A stretch of 64,000 nucleotides of DNA from Excoecaria cochinchinensis (Eukaryota; Streptophyta; Magnoliopsida; Malpighiales; Euphorbiaceae), in assembly GCA_947683425.1 (NCBI GenBank), contig CANTUQ010000119.1, forward strand, positions 6,411,001 through 6,475,000, given 5' to 3'. The position numbers were made by a program, and so were the translations under genes. Positions 1-10,875 of the stretch are shown one piece after another; position 1 is the first letter of the stretch, and each line of letters begins with the position of its first letter. The notes beneath the pieces are model-generated. The model saw only the letters and a list, made by a program, of their open reading frames with translations. It was not told where the DNA came from and made no database searches.

Positions 1-1209
1 GTCGCGGGCCCGCGACAGCGAAGCTCCAAAATGCCGATCTCTGTCGCGCTCGCGACATTGTCGCGATCGCGATGGCGTCGGGTTTTGCAAAATCTGCAGA
101 ATTCTGTAGATTTTCTTCCTCCCTCTCCCAATCACAAACACACAAAACTCATCCAAAAAGCTCTTACCTCAAACCCAGCCATCCGTTGGCATCAATAACC
201 AATATAAAACATTAATCAACAAGGAATTTCACACAATTCATTAATTTAAACCTCCAATTTCAAGAATCATCCAAAACCCCAATTTATACACAAAATCACA
301 TCAATCCCAACATTATCACATATAACTCATACTCTTGCAAGATCCACATTTAAAAACACAAACCCATAGCATATACATCAAAATAAAGAACATATAACAA
401 CCTCATTCTAAGAAATCATCAAATCTCATACATAAACATATATAAACATGAAAACCAAGAAATTCCCAAACCTTAAAATCCTTAGCTCCTATTGCTTGGA
501 TCCACTAGTTCCAGCCGTCTCTTTGCCCTTTGGCTCGCGAGGAGGCTCTACTAAGCACAAACAAGCACCCAAACACCAAAAACACAAACCCTAACTTAGA
601 TCCAACCCAAGAAGAAGAAGAGAAAATGCATGAACAACACAAGGAAAAGCAAGAACTTAGCAAGAATGATGTAAGGAAGTAATTAATTCCACCACTTGAG
701 CTTGAATCTAAGTAAAACACTTAGGAGAGTGCAAAGGAGGAAGAAGAAGAAGAAGAATAAGAGAAAACGGGAAAATGGGTTTCAAAATCTGATTTTCCCT
801 TTTTCATTTTCTCTTTCCCCTCTTTCTTTCCCCTTTACACATGCCAATCATCTAGTGGAGGAGATTATTTACTCACACCCTAACTAGGTGTAACACATGC
901 ACACAATGAGACACCCTAATAATGTACCCTACACATGTATGAGCAATACACACCACAATAACCCACTAGTGCATATCCTACTATGGTGCACACAATGCAA
1001 CTCCCATGCACACGCACTACAATGGTGCACTCATGCACACACAAACCTGTCCCAACTAATTCACACCATAGTGCAACACATGCACACACGCACCAGAAAA
1101 ACCCCAACTCATGCAATATTACTAAAATGCCCTTAAGATCATGCCAAAACATATACAAATACATACAAACACATGGCTCATTCTACTAGGGGGCAAACGG
1201 GGTGTGACA
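1..1209 (-). repeat. 3' LTR of element A (truncated by window start)
   Basis: Aligns along its whole length with 4681-5899, the right part of the other LTR of A, and ends in GGGGTGTGACA at 1209. It holds the end of the CpG palindrome cluster (1-75), a purine/GAA-rich leader stretch near 735-770, and a CA-rich tail (890-1180). It is clearly more diverged from its partner than the two LTRs of element C are from each other. The splice donor that is GTAAGT in the sister LTR reads CTAAGT here (minus strand, near 660). No gene is seen apart from the first residues of the overlapping pol end. Confidence 0.85.
489..548 (-). other. Conserved LTR micro-exon (copy in A 3' LTR)
   Basis: A 20-codon open stretch on the minus strand, beginning two bases after a splice-acceptor-like TTAG and ending in TAG. 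It encodes E-P-P-R-E-P-K-G-K-E followed by a G/S/K-rich tail. The same peptide occurs in the other Tekay LTRs (5160-5219, 13728-13787, 27779-27835, 34984-35040) with mostly third-position differences. No start codon is visible in frame. Confidence 0.5.
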
Positions 1210-3371
1210 ACTCTCCCCTATTAACAAGAATTTCGTCCTCGAAATTCTCACCTGAACCGAACAACTGCGGATACTGAGCTCTCATCGACTCCTCGGGTTC
1301 CCATGTCGCTTCCTCGACCCCATGGTGATTCCACAAAAGCTTGACTAAAGGGATTTGCTTGTTCCACAACTGTCTTACTTTCCGAGCTAAGATAGCTCTT
1401 GGCTCCTCATTATAGGAAAAATCATACTGCACTTGAACCTCTTGAACCAACAACACATGAGAAGGATCCGATCTATACCGACGGAGCATCGAAACGTGAA
1501 ACACATCATGAAGCTTCGATAATTCCATCGTCAAAGCCAATCTGTAAGCTACTGGACCAACTCTTGCCAATACTTCATAGGGACCAATAAAGCGAGGACT
1601 AAGCTTTCCTTTCTTCCCAAACCGAAGCACTTTTCTCCAAGGAGAAACTTTAAGAAAGACTTTATCCCCAACTTCAAACTACACATCTTTTCTCTTCAGG
1701 TTGGCATAAGACTTTTGTTGATCCTTAGTTGCTTTCAAATTTCGCTGCACAACTCTGATCTTCTCCTCTGTATCTCTAACCAGATCTGGCCCAATCACTG
1801 ACCTCTCGGATAACTCTGTCCAACAAACTGGAGTCCTACACTGTCGTCCATACAAGGCCTCATACAGTGACATACCAATACTCGACTGAAAACTGTTATT
1901 GTAGGCAAACTCCATCAGCGATACATACTTATCCCAACTACCCGGAAAGTCCAAAACACAAGCCCTAAACATATCTTCTAAGATCTGAATCACTCGCTCG
2001 GACTGACCATCTGTCTGAGGATGAAACGCCGTGCTGAAGTTCAACTTGGTACCCAAAGCTCGTTGCAACTCTTTCCAGAACTTAGATGTGAACCTTGGAT
2101 CTCGGTCTGAAACTATAGATAAAGGCACTCCATGCAACCGAACGATCTCATCCACATAGGTACTGGCCAATCTATCCATCGGGTAATCCATCCTAACTGG
2201 CAAGAAATGAGCAGACTTTGTGAGTCGATCCACAATAACCCAAACAGAATCATGCTTTTTCTGAGTCAAGGGTAACCCAGAAACAAAATCCATAGCGATG
2301 TCATCCCACTTCCACTCGAGAACGGACAAAGGCGTGAGCAATCCAGAAGGAACTTGGTGCTAAGCCTTAACCTGCTGACAAGTCAAGCACTTGGATACAA
2401 AGTCCACTATGTCCTTCTTCATACCAGACCACCAATAAAACTGCTTCATATCCGGATACATCTTGTTACTCTCGGGATGCATGGTGAAAACTGTACCATG
2501 TGCCTCAACCAAAAGCTGACTTCTTAACTCTTCATTATCCGGTACACACAAATGGCTTCTAAACAGAAGAACCCCATCCTGAACCGAAAACTCTGGCCGC
2601 TTGCCTAAACTGACTTCTTGCACAATCCGCTGAAACTTCTCATCAACCTTCTGAGCATCCACTATCCGCTGTCTCAAGGTAGGCTTGACCCTCAACTGAG
2701 CTATCAAAGAGCCATCTGACCCAAACTTCCATCTGAACCGTCTCAAAAATAAGGCAGAAACTGACTTCCGACTCAAAGCATCTGTGATTACATTGGCCTT
2801 ACCCGGATGGTAATCCACAATGCAGTCGTAGTCCTTAAACAACTCGAGCCATCGACGTTGTCTCATGTTCAATTCTTTCTGAGTCAGGAAATACTTCAAA
2901 CTCTTACGGTTCGCGAAAATCCTGCACTTCTCTCCATAGAGATAATGACGCCAAATCTTCAAAGCAAAGACAACCGCTGCTAACTCAAGATCATGCGTCG
3001 GGTAATTCCTCTCGTGTGGCTTCAACTGTCGAGAAGCATAAGCCACTGCCTTACCTTCCTGCATCAGAACACATCCCAGACCAACACCTAAAGCGTCACT
3101 ATACATAACAAACTCCTTACCTGAGATGGGTTGAGTCGGTATAGGAGCTTCGACTAATAACTGCTTCAACCTCTCAAAACAAGCCTGACACTTATCTGAC
3201 CACTCGAACTTAACTCCTTTCCTCAACAAGCTAGTTATCGGAGCGGCAATCACAGAGAAACCTTTAACAAATCGACGGTAATAACCCGCCAGACCAAGGA
3301 AACTCCTCACTTCCTGAACATTCCTCGACGCTTTCCAATCAACTATCACCTCAATCTTAGCTGGATCAACT
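1178..3371 (-). pseudogene. pol: Element A pol remnant: RT end, RNase H, integrase, chromodomain
   Basis: Read from 3371 downwards. It opens in the last part of RT (VDPAKIEVIVDW), then RNase H with YSDALGVGLG near 3100 and the THDLELAA helix near 2985. The integrase zinc finger (H-H-C-C, ending CLTCQQVKA) lies near 2490-2365. The integrase core follows, with catalytic D in MDFVSGLP near 2300, D in SDRDPRF near 2105 and E in SERVIQ near 2005. The GPY/F motif (IGPYEVLARVGP) is near 1570 and the chromodomain (EEATWEPEESM) near 1290. Two in-frame stops, TAG at 2360-2362 and TAG at 1679-1681, inactivate it. The frame passes through the polypurine tract and ends at 1178, about 30 bp inside the LTR. 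The first two thirds of the polyprotein are deleted. Confidence 0.9.
1210..1223 (-). promoter_or_regulatory. Polypurine tract of element A
   Basis: On the minus strand the bases directly before the 3' LTR read AATAGGGGAGAGT, a purine-rich plus-strand priming site. The same AGGGGAGAG core precedes the 3' LTR of element C at 28436-28449. The pol reading frame runs through it. Confidence 0.75.
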
Positions 3372-3375
3372 TGTA
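3365..3375. other. Internal deletion junction with 7-bp microhomology
   Basis: On the minus strand the LTR ends TTACA and is followed by AGTTG, the same spacer that separates LTR and PBS in element B. The next bases are RT codons (GTT GAT CCA) instead of a PBS. RT and the LTR/PBS flank share CAAGTTG (plus strand CAACTTG, 3367-3373). About 2.5 kb present in element C at this place is absent, which fits illegitimate recombination at microhomology. Confidence 0.7.
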
Positions 3376-4433
3376 ACACCCCTTACCCGTACATTAGGCG
3401 ATCCCATCTGATGAGGAGTGAGATGCCGTACGAGTCAGGGTGCCACCACACAGATACAGAATATACATACATTCATACATAAAAATTCATACCAAAATAC
3501 AGGGTAAATTAAAACATTACAAAACCATTCATGAAATAAGCTGATCATGCATTAATATAATGGAAATCATTACATTACTGTTCTGATCAACTAAGAGATA
3601 CAACAATTAATTACAAATCCCAAAATTACATAAACAAAAGCGGAAGCTATTACAAAACCAATACAAGAGAGTCCTATAAAACCAGAATCTCAAAATACAA
3701 AACTCAATCCTATTCTAAACCCTGCTGCGTTGGCTCGGACTGCGGCGACTCTCCCAAAGTAACTCCTTCCGCACCTGCATGGGTAAACACACCGTGCTAA
3801 GCGATAAACGCTTAGTGGGGAACACACATATATTATAGGACAACCATTCACAACGGTCGTCAAGGCAAAATACAAGCGTTCATCATGAATACCATACACA
3901 TAGCATATCAATTGCATAAGCATGCATACGATCTAAAGCTATACATTCAGAAGCTCATAACAATATTCGCTTAAAGCACCTGCTGACTCGAGGGAGTGGA
4001 TAACGAGTATACGGACAGTACTTTACGGGTACGAGCCGATACGGACTGTACTTTACGGGTACGAACCGATAAATCAAGATACTTTCACTTTTCACAAAAC
4101 ATTTTCAAAAGGGATCTTAAACAAGATCCGTACACATAGGGGTTTGCGAGGAACCAAACGGGGACCTGATCGGGGTCCAAACTTATCAAAGGGCTGCAGC
4201 TATAAGACTCTATTAGGCATGCCTAACTATCCACTTTCTAGACTCTAGCAGGTCATGCATAAGCCATTCAATCCATTTCATATTATTCCAAAATCATCAT
4301 CATACATGTACATAGTCGTATCATGGATCCGCACCATATAATTCATAAGATATCAAGCGTAAATCTCATAAACATTAAAGGAAACTGGAGTTCAAAAACG
4401 TACACATCAAAAGAAACTCATTCAGCATACAGG

Positions 4434-4762
4434 GAGCTGTCGCGCTCGCGACAGAAACCGAAGTCTCTTTGCAGCGCATGCTCGACGGATTTTGTGACCG
4501 CAAGGAGGAAGGAAGGGCCAGGCTCTGTCGCGCTCGCGACATTGTCGTGATCACGACAGAGAACAAAATTGCTGTCGTGGGCTCGCGACAAGTCGCGTGC
4601 TCGCGATAGCACTTAACATCCCGCTCTATCGCGATCGCGACGGATGTCGCGCTCGCGACAGAGGATGCTAAAACTTCGGTTGTCGCGGGCTCGCGACAGC
4701 GAAGCTCCGGAATGCCGATATCTGTCGCGCTCGCGATATTGTCGTGATCACGACAGCGTCGG
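4434..4762. repeat. Cluster of CpG palindromes in A 5' LTR
   Basis: Nine or so self-complementary units built on TGTCGCG-nn-CGCGACA, for example CTGTCGCGCTCGCGACAG near 4437, 4523 and 4722. They are interleaved with TGTCGTGATCACGACA versions in which the CpG sites have decayed to TpG/CpA. The same cluster occurs at 1-75 and at 12984-13325. The function is unknown: either double-stranded binding sites or RNA hairpins if transcribed. Confidence 0.8.
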
Positions 4763-5159
4763 GTTTTGCAAAATCTGCAGATTTTCTTCCTCCCTCTCCC
4801 AATCACAAACACACAAAACTCATCCAAAACGCTCTTACCTCAAACCCAGCCATCCATTGGCATCAATAACCAATATAAAACATTAATCAACAAGGAATTT
4901 CACACAATTTATTAATTTAAACCTCCAATTTCAATAATCATCCAAAACCCCAATTTATACACAAAATCACATCAATTCCAACATTATCACATATAACTCG
5001 TATTCTTGCAAGATCCACATTTAAAAACACAAACCCATAGCATATACATCAAAATAAAGAACATATAAAAATCTCATTCTAAGAAATCAACAAATCTCAT
5101 ACATAAACATATATATACATGAAAACCAAGAAATTCCCAAACCTTAAAATCCTTAACTC

Positions 5160-5331
5160 CTATTGCTTGGATCCACTAGTTCCAGCCTTCTCTTTGCCAA
5201 TTGGCTCATGAGGAGGCTCAACTAAGCACAAATAAGCACCCAAACACCAAAAACACAAACCCTAACTTAGATCCAACCCAAGAAGAAGAAGAGAAAATGC
5301 ATGAACAACATAAGGAAAAGCAAGAACTTAC
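5160..5331 (-). other. Intron and micro-exon in A 5' LTR
   Basis: On the minus strand CTTG|GTAAGT at 5331 is followed by a 110-nt T-rich stretch ending TGCTTAG at 5222, which looks like a small plant intron. The exon then reads GAG CCT CCT ... TCC AAG CAA TAG from 5219 to 5160. The next conserved feature is AAG|GTTTGGGAA, a possible second donor. Donor, acceptor and peptide are all conserved in elements B and C. Confidence 0.5.
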
Positions 5332-5407
5332 CAAGAATGATGTAAGGGAGTAATTAATTCCACCACTTGAGCTTGAATCTAAGTGGAACACTTAGGAGAG
5401 TGCAAAG

Positions 5408-5443
5408 GAGGAAGAAGAAGAAGAAGAAGAAGAAGAAGAAGAG
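5408..5443. repeat. GAA/CTT microsatellite
   Basis: About 11 GAA units in plus orientation (CTT-rich in the element's sense strand) in the presumed transcribed leader of the LTR. It is shorter in the sister LTR. Confidence 0.85.
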
Positions 5444-5899
5444 AAAACGGGAAAATGGGTTTTAAATTTTGATTTTCCCTTTTTAATTTTCTCTTTCCCA
5501 TCTTTCTTTCCCCTTTACACATGTCAATCATCTAGTGGAGGAGATTATTTACTCACACCCTAACTAGGTGTAACACATGCACACAATGAGACACCCTAAT
5601 AATGTACCCTACACATGTATGAGCAACACACACCACAATAACCCACTAGTGCATATCCTACTAAGGTGCACTCAACCACACACAATGCAACTCCCATGCA
5701 CACACACTACAATGGTGCACTCATGCACACATAAACTTGTCCCAACTAATTCACACCATAGTGCTACACATGCACACAGGCACCAGAAAAACCCCAACTC
5801 ATGCAATGTTACTAAAATGCCCTTAAGATCATGCCAAAACACATACAAATACATATACACACATGGCTCGTTCTACTAGGGGGCAAACGGGGTGTGACA

Positions 5900-8437
5900 G
5901 AATGCCGTACGGAAGTTCAACTTGGTACCCAAAGCTCTTTGCAACTCTTTCCAAAACTTAGATGTGAATCTTGGGTCCCTATTTGAAACTATGGACAACG
6001 GCACTCCATGCAACCGAACTATCTCGTCCATATAAATACTGGCCTACCTGTCTATCGAATAATCCACTCTCACCGGCAAGAAGTGAGCTGATTTCATAAG
6101 CCGATCCACTATCACCCATACTGAGTCATGCTTCTTCTGAGTCAAAGGCAACCCGAAAACAAAATCCATGGCGATTTCATCCCACTTTCACTCGGGAACG
6201 AATAGAGGCGTGAGCAATCCCGAAGGGACTTGATGCTCAGCCTTTACCTGCTGACATGTCAGGCACTTGGACACAAAATCCACTATGTCTCTTTTCATAC
6301 CGGACCACCAATAGAAATGTTTCATGTCCCTGTACATCTTCTCACTACCAGGATGCATAGTAAAAACTGTACTATACGCCTCACTCAACAGCTGACTTCT
6401 TAACTCCTCATTCCCCGGTAAACACAAACGGTTTCTATACAGAAGAGCCCCATCTTGAACTGAGAACTCTGACTGCTTGCCCAAACTAACTTCTTGTACA
6501 ATCCGCTGAAGCCTTTCATCAATCCTCTGAGCATCAACTATCCTCTGTCTCAAGGTAGGCTTCACTCTCAACTGAGCCATCAAAGCCCCATCTGAACCAA
6601 ATCTCCATCTAAACTGCCTCAGAAATAAAGCAGAAACTGACTTCCGACTCAAAGCATCTGCGACTACATTGACCTTACCCGGATGGTAATCCACAATGCA
6701 GTCATAATCCTTAAACAACTCGAGCCAATGACACTGTCTCATAGTCAACTCCTTCTGCGTGAGGAGGTACTTTAAACTCTTGTGATCCGTAAATATCCTA
6801 CATCTCCCCCCATACAGATAATGGCGCCAAATCTTCAAAGCAAAGATCACAGCCGCCAACTCTAGATCATGAGTCGGGTAGTTCCTTTCATGCAGTTTTA
6901 ACTGCCGAGAAGCATAAGCCACTACTTTACCTTCCTACATCAAAACACATCCCAGGCCAACACCCGAAGCATCACTATACATAACAAACTCCTTACCCGA
7001 GATGGGTTGAGTCAGTATAGGAGCTTCAACTAGCAACTTCTTGAACTGCTCAAAACAAGTCTGACATCTGCCTGACCACTCAAACCTAACTCCTTTCCTC
7101 AACAACCTGGTCATCAGAGCGGCAATCACTGAGAAACCTTTAACAAACTGACGGTAATAACCCGCCAAACCGAGAAAACTCCGCACCTCCTGAATGTTCC
7201 TAGGCGCCTTCCAATCCACTATTGCCTCACTCTTGGTTGGATCCACTTGGATACTCTTAGCTGAAACTATATGACCCAAAAATGACACTTCCCGAAGCCA
7301 AAAATTACACTTGCTAAGTTTAGCAAACAGCCGATGATCTCTCAAAACTTGCAAAACTAACCGAAGATGCTCCTCATGCTCATTCTTATCCTTGGAATAC
7401 ACCAAGATATCGTCTATAAACACCACCACAAACCGGTCTAAGTATGGCCTAAACACTCTGTTCATCAAATCCATGAATGCCACTGGAGCATTAGTCAAAC
7501 CAAACGGCATCACAAGGAACTCATAGTGGCCATACCGAGTCTGGAATGCAGTCTTAACCACATCCTCATCCTTAAACCGAAGCTAATAATACCCCGACCG
7601 AAGATCTATCTGGGAAAACACACCTGCACCCCGAAGCTGATCGAACAAATCCTCAACTCTAAGTAGCGAATACTTATTCTTCACTGTAACCTTATTGATC
7701 TGCCTGTAGTCGATCCACATCCTAAAGGATCCATCTTTTTTCTTGATAAACAAAATCGGAGCTCCCCAAGGAGATATGCTGGGTCGAATAAACCCCTTAT
7801 CTAATAGCTCTTGTAGTTGAGTTTTGAGTTCCCTCAACTCTATAGGAGCCATCCGATAAGGTGCTTTCGATATAGGTGTGGTACCCGACATAATCTCTAT
7901 GGACAACTCAACTTCTCTCTCTAGAGGCAATCCAGGCAAATCACTCGGGAAAACAGCACTAAACTCCCGTACCATAGGGATATCCTCAATCCTTACATGA
8001 TCCCTCTTGGAATCCAAAACCATAGCAAGGAAAGCTCCACAACCTTTCCTAATAAACCTCTTGGCTTGCATCGCTGAGATCACATTATTCATAGAACTAG
8101 CGCCCAAACCTCTTACAAACACTAGAAATCTGTTCCTATCCCGAAGCACAAAGGTCTTCCTATGGCAATCAACCACAGCCCAATGCTTACCCAACCAGTC
8201 CATAACAAAAATTAGATCAAACTCTTTGAAAGGCAACTCTATCAAGTCCGTAGGAAACTCAACTCCCTCAACCAACAGGGGACAACTCTTATAAACTCTA
8301 CTCACATTGACACTATGCCCTAATGGATTTGTCACATATATCTCATAGTTTAACTGATCTACCACATGCAACTTATCAATAATCTTATCCGTGCACAAAT
8401 ATGAGTGTGTAGAACCAGGGTCTATTAGAGCATACAA
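5900..8437 (-). pseudogene. pol: Element B protease-RT-RNase H-integrase (5' part)
   Basis: Read downward from 8437. The protease motif ALIDPGSTHSYL is near 8410. RT follows with KGFIRPSISPWGAP near 7770-7810, the FIDDILVYS catalytic box near 7410 and FLGLAGYYRQF near 7160. RNase H (YSDASGVGLG) is near 6970. The integrase zinc finger (CLTCQQVKA) is near 6250 and the first integrase D (WVIVDRL region) near 6130. The frame stops at 8438-8440 (TAA), 7583-7585 (TAG for CAG) and 6935-6937 (TAG for CAG), with a further frame break near 6188. It ends abruptly at 5900 in the codons just after the second integrase Asp, where A is inserted. Confidence 0.88.
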
Positions 8438-9193
8438 TTAAGTGTCATGGAGTAGGAACTTACCAGCAATCACATCAGGGGCATCCTGCTCCTCTCTAGC
8501 TCTCACAGCATAAGCTCTGGCTGCGACTGGTGGAGGACGCTCAACTGTCTCCGAAATAACTCCATCTCTAGGTCTACCACCTCGACCTCTACCTCGGCCC
8601 CTACCACGAGCAGCCTGTGTAGCATTTGATCCAACTCCGCTAGCCACTCTCTGTGGACCTGAATCCTCACTCAACTGTGGACAATTAGCCAGACGGTGCT
8701 CCCACATCTAAAACACCCACCAGTGAGCCACCTACACTCACCCCGGTGAGTCTTACTGTAGTGTGAACAAACACGTATAGCATCAGATCTATCACCCCTG
8801 CCAGAACCAGACACAGCTGCCGAACCCTACCTTCTACCCCTCATGGCGAAACCGGATGATGACTAATCTTGCGGATCCCTTGCTCTCTTACCCGAAGACG
8901 AAGAAGAAGAACCACCCCGAGATGAATTCCTTCTCAGAGCTCTCTCTCTCAACACTGACTCTGACCTTTTAGCCCTCAAGGCAGCATCTGCAATCTGATA
9001 GTAGCTCACCCCTGGCGTGCTCATCAAGGAGATCAAAGTTACCCTTAAGGACTCATTCAACCCCGCCTCAAAATGCTTGCATCGGAAATCATCTATCATG
9101 ACCCCTCACGGAGCATATCAGGACAGCCAATTAAACTCTTTTTCATAATCCGAAACCGATATAGCCCTTTGCTTTAAACTCAGAAACTGTGCC
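8438..9193 (-). pseudogene. gag: Element B gag, C-terminal part with zinc knuckle
   Basis: Homologous to residues about 170-350 of the gag frame in element C. The capsid end (DDFRCKHFEAGLNESL) is near 9080-9060, then a Ser/Arg/Gly-rich stretch, then the nucleocapsid knuckle CFRCGS near 8720. Relative to C, 7 nt are missing just after the knuckle, shifting the frame, and a TAG lies at 8863-8865. At 9193 the frame is cut by the solo LTR D and resumes at 11240. Confidence 0.8.
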
Positions 9194-9387
9194 TGTAAGC
9201 ACCGTGTCCCGGAGCGGTCCGGATCAGAGGTTACCCTATAATGAAATCAGTATCCGAGCCTGTATAAATGGTTTGGATTTGGGGGTTTTAGTCCCGCGTT
9301 CCACGAGGAGTGAGTATTTTTACCTTTCGTAAGCAGAGGGGGAGAAAATAGGGGATTTTCGAGTCAAAAAGGTATGTTTTTCCTCCA

Positions 9388-9619
9388 TAGACGGCCAGCC
9401 CGTCACTTAGGGTCACAGACGGCCTGTGGTATTTTTCGACGCCCGTCGAATAATCATCGCCCCTGTCAGAGCGCCGCCTGGTTTCTCGGAGCACGCAACC
9501 TTTCCGACGCACGTCGGTGGATGTGGCAGGGCCGTCGGACGAATCCTTGTATCAGAAGGATTCTTTCGACGCCCGCCTCTATACACTGACGCCCGTCGGT
9601 CGTGACTGGCTTATAAAAG
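9388..9619 (+). promoter_or_regulatory. D LTR U3 promoter: GACGGGC palindromes and TATA box
   Basis: TATAAAAG at 9612-9619 is preceded by a series of CpG-rich inverted motifs: GACGGCCAGCCCGTC at 9390-9404, then CGACGCCCGTCG, CCGACGCACGTCGG, and TGACGCCCGTCGGTC just before the TATA. The 15-mer at 9390 is the exact reverse complement of 58879-58893 (E LTR) and 63218-63232 (internal region of E). Confidence 0.75.
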
Positions 9620-10097
9620 CTCCGGATTTCCACTAGAAAAGGGTTCCAAAAATTTTCAAGAGGGGAAACTCTGCCAAAATTCAAGCATATTTTCTCTCTC
9701 TTCCAGCAAACACATTTCATAAAGAAATCTCTTTTAAAGGAGGATCAAATCAATCAAAAGGAACTAAAACCAATTAGTTTTCTTTAGATTTTACTTCCAA
9801 AGTCAATCTTTTGAGGGGTAAAAGAGGAAATAGTCCATTTTTCCTTCCTTTAATCCTTCATCTTTGCTTCACGTGGAACGCGCGGGGCTCTAATCAACAC
9901 AAGAATCTCACCCAAAGCAATTATCTGAGGGTAAATATTCCGGATTCCTTCTCCATATCATTTCATATTTATTCTTTATTTTGTTGATTCTTTCAATTTT
10001 GTCATTATTTTTCTTTATTGTGAGTCCTTTTATCTCATCTTGTGTTAAAAACCCCCTTTTTTGACTTTTCAAAAAGAGTCCTTTTTACTGTTTTTTC

Positions 10098-10252
10098 GGA
10101 GACAGCGGTGACCGACGGGTCATCTTCTGTACCGACGCCCGTAAATCACCCCACTCACAGACGCTCTTCCACTTGAGTGAGCGACGGACATGTCGATCAA
10201 TTTGACAGACGCCCGTCGGTCACCTAAGAAAGGCCGTCGCTGGGTTCTGTCT
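10098..10252. repeat. Second GACGGGC motif cluster in D LTR
   Basis: Contains GTGACCGACGGGTC, ACCGACGCCCGT and GACAGACGCCCGTCGGTCAC, followed by GGCCGTCGC. It lies 500-600 bp downstream of the TATA box, hence in the transcribed leader. The homologous cluster in E is at 58040-58200. Confidence 0.65.
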
Positions 10253-10875
10253 CCACATCTTCAAATTTTTATCTCTTTCAAGTCCCTTTGACTTAATTTA
10301 TGTTGATTCTTTTTATATTGACATCTTTTGACTTTCTGTGAGCAATGTGTTGATTTCCCAAGACCATCCTGAGCTTGAGGGGTTATCTACCATATTCGGA
10401 GGATTTCGTCCGGTTTAGTTTCCTAACCTTCTTGATTATTTCCTTCATTTGTTATTCATTGACTATTTTATGTATATGGATATACTCTTTTCATATCTCG
10501 TTAAGTGTAAAAAAGGATCAATGTTTTATACTCAAATAAAAATGAGGTTTGTATAAATGCAAAAGGGGCCAATGCCCTATTTTTATCCAATAAAATCATC
10601 ACAAATAAAAACATCCAATTTTAATAATGATGCATGCGAGGACCAAAGTCCTCAAAATAAGCAATGCCCTGATTCGTGTATGCCTCGCACATTTACAAAA
10701 AGGAGTTGTATTCCGCTCCTTGTATTATTGTAATCTATTGCTTTTGATATTTACTTGCCCATTTATGGCTTTCCAAATGTGAATGAATATGCCTTCGATT
10801 AATTGCATTGTGTGGAGAGAGAGCGAATTAATGATAATTAAAATTTGATCATAAAATAATCGAGGTAGAAATAGA

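Larger units (their letters stand above)
1..5899 (-). mobile_element. Element A: Tekay/Del-type Ty3/gypsy chromovirus with large internal deletion
   Basis: From left to right the element consists of a 3' LTR cut by the window edge (1-1209), a polypurine tract, the last part of pol read on the minus strand (RNase H, integrase, chromodomain), and a complete 5' LTR (3372-5899). Everything from the PBS through gag and protease into RT is missing; the junction lies in a short microhomology at 3367-3373. The element sits inside the integrase coding region of element B, whose reading resumes at 5900. The 5 bp after the right LTR, GAATG at 5900-5904, should be the target-site duplication; the matching copy would lie left of the window. 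The chromodomain, long LTRs and pol motifs match the Tekay/Del clade. The alternative, a solo LTR beside an unrelated fragment, is less likely because it would not explain the PBS-flank sequence at the junction. Confidence 0.82.
3372..5899 (-). repeat. 5' LTR of element A (2528 bp)
   Basis: Starts TGTAACACCCC and ends GGGGTGTGACA in plus orientation, giving near-perfect 11-bp terminal inverted ends. Inside are a conserved block with GATCCGTAC and GACCTGATCGGGGTC near 4110-4180, the palindrome cluster 4434-4762, a T-rich intron plus micro-exon (5160-5331), a GAA microsatellite, and a CA-rich stretch near 5570-5860. The left flank is the deletion junction; the right flank is element B. Confidence 0.88.

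Noticed and set aside
897..1189. Overlapping open frames in the CA-rich LTR tail, repeated at 5577-5879
   Set aside because: Threonine/histidine-rich translation of a CA-rich repeat present in both LTRs; no coding signature.
3372..5899. Interpretation of this LTR as an independent solo LTR
   Set aside because: The flanks CAACT and GAATG do not match as a TSD, and the left flank has the PBS-spacer sequence of a 5' LTR, so it belongs to element A.
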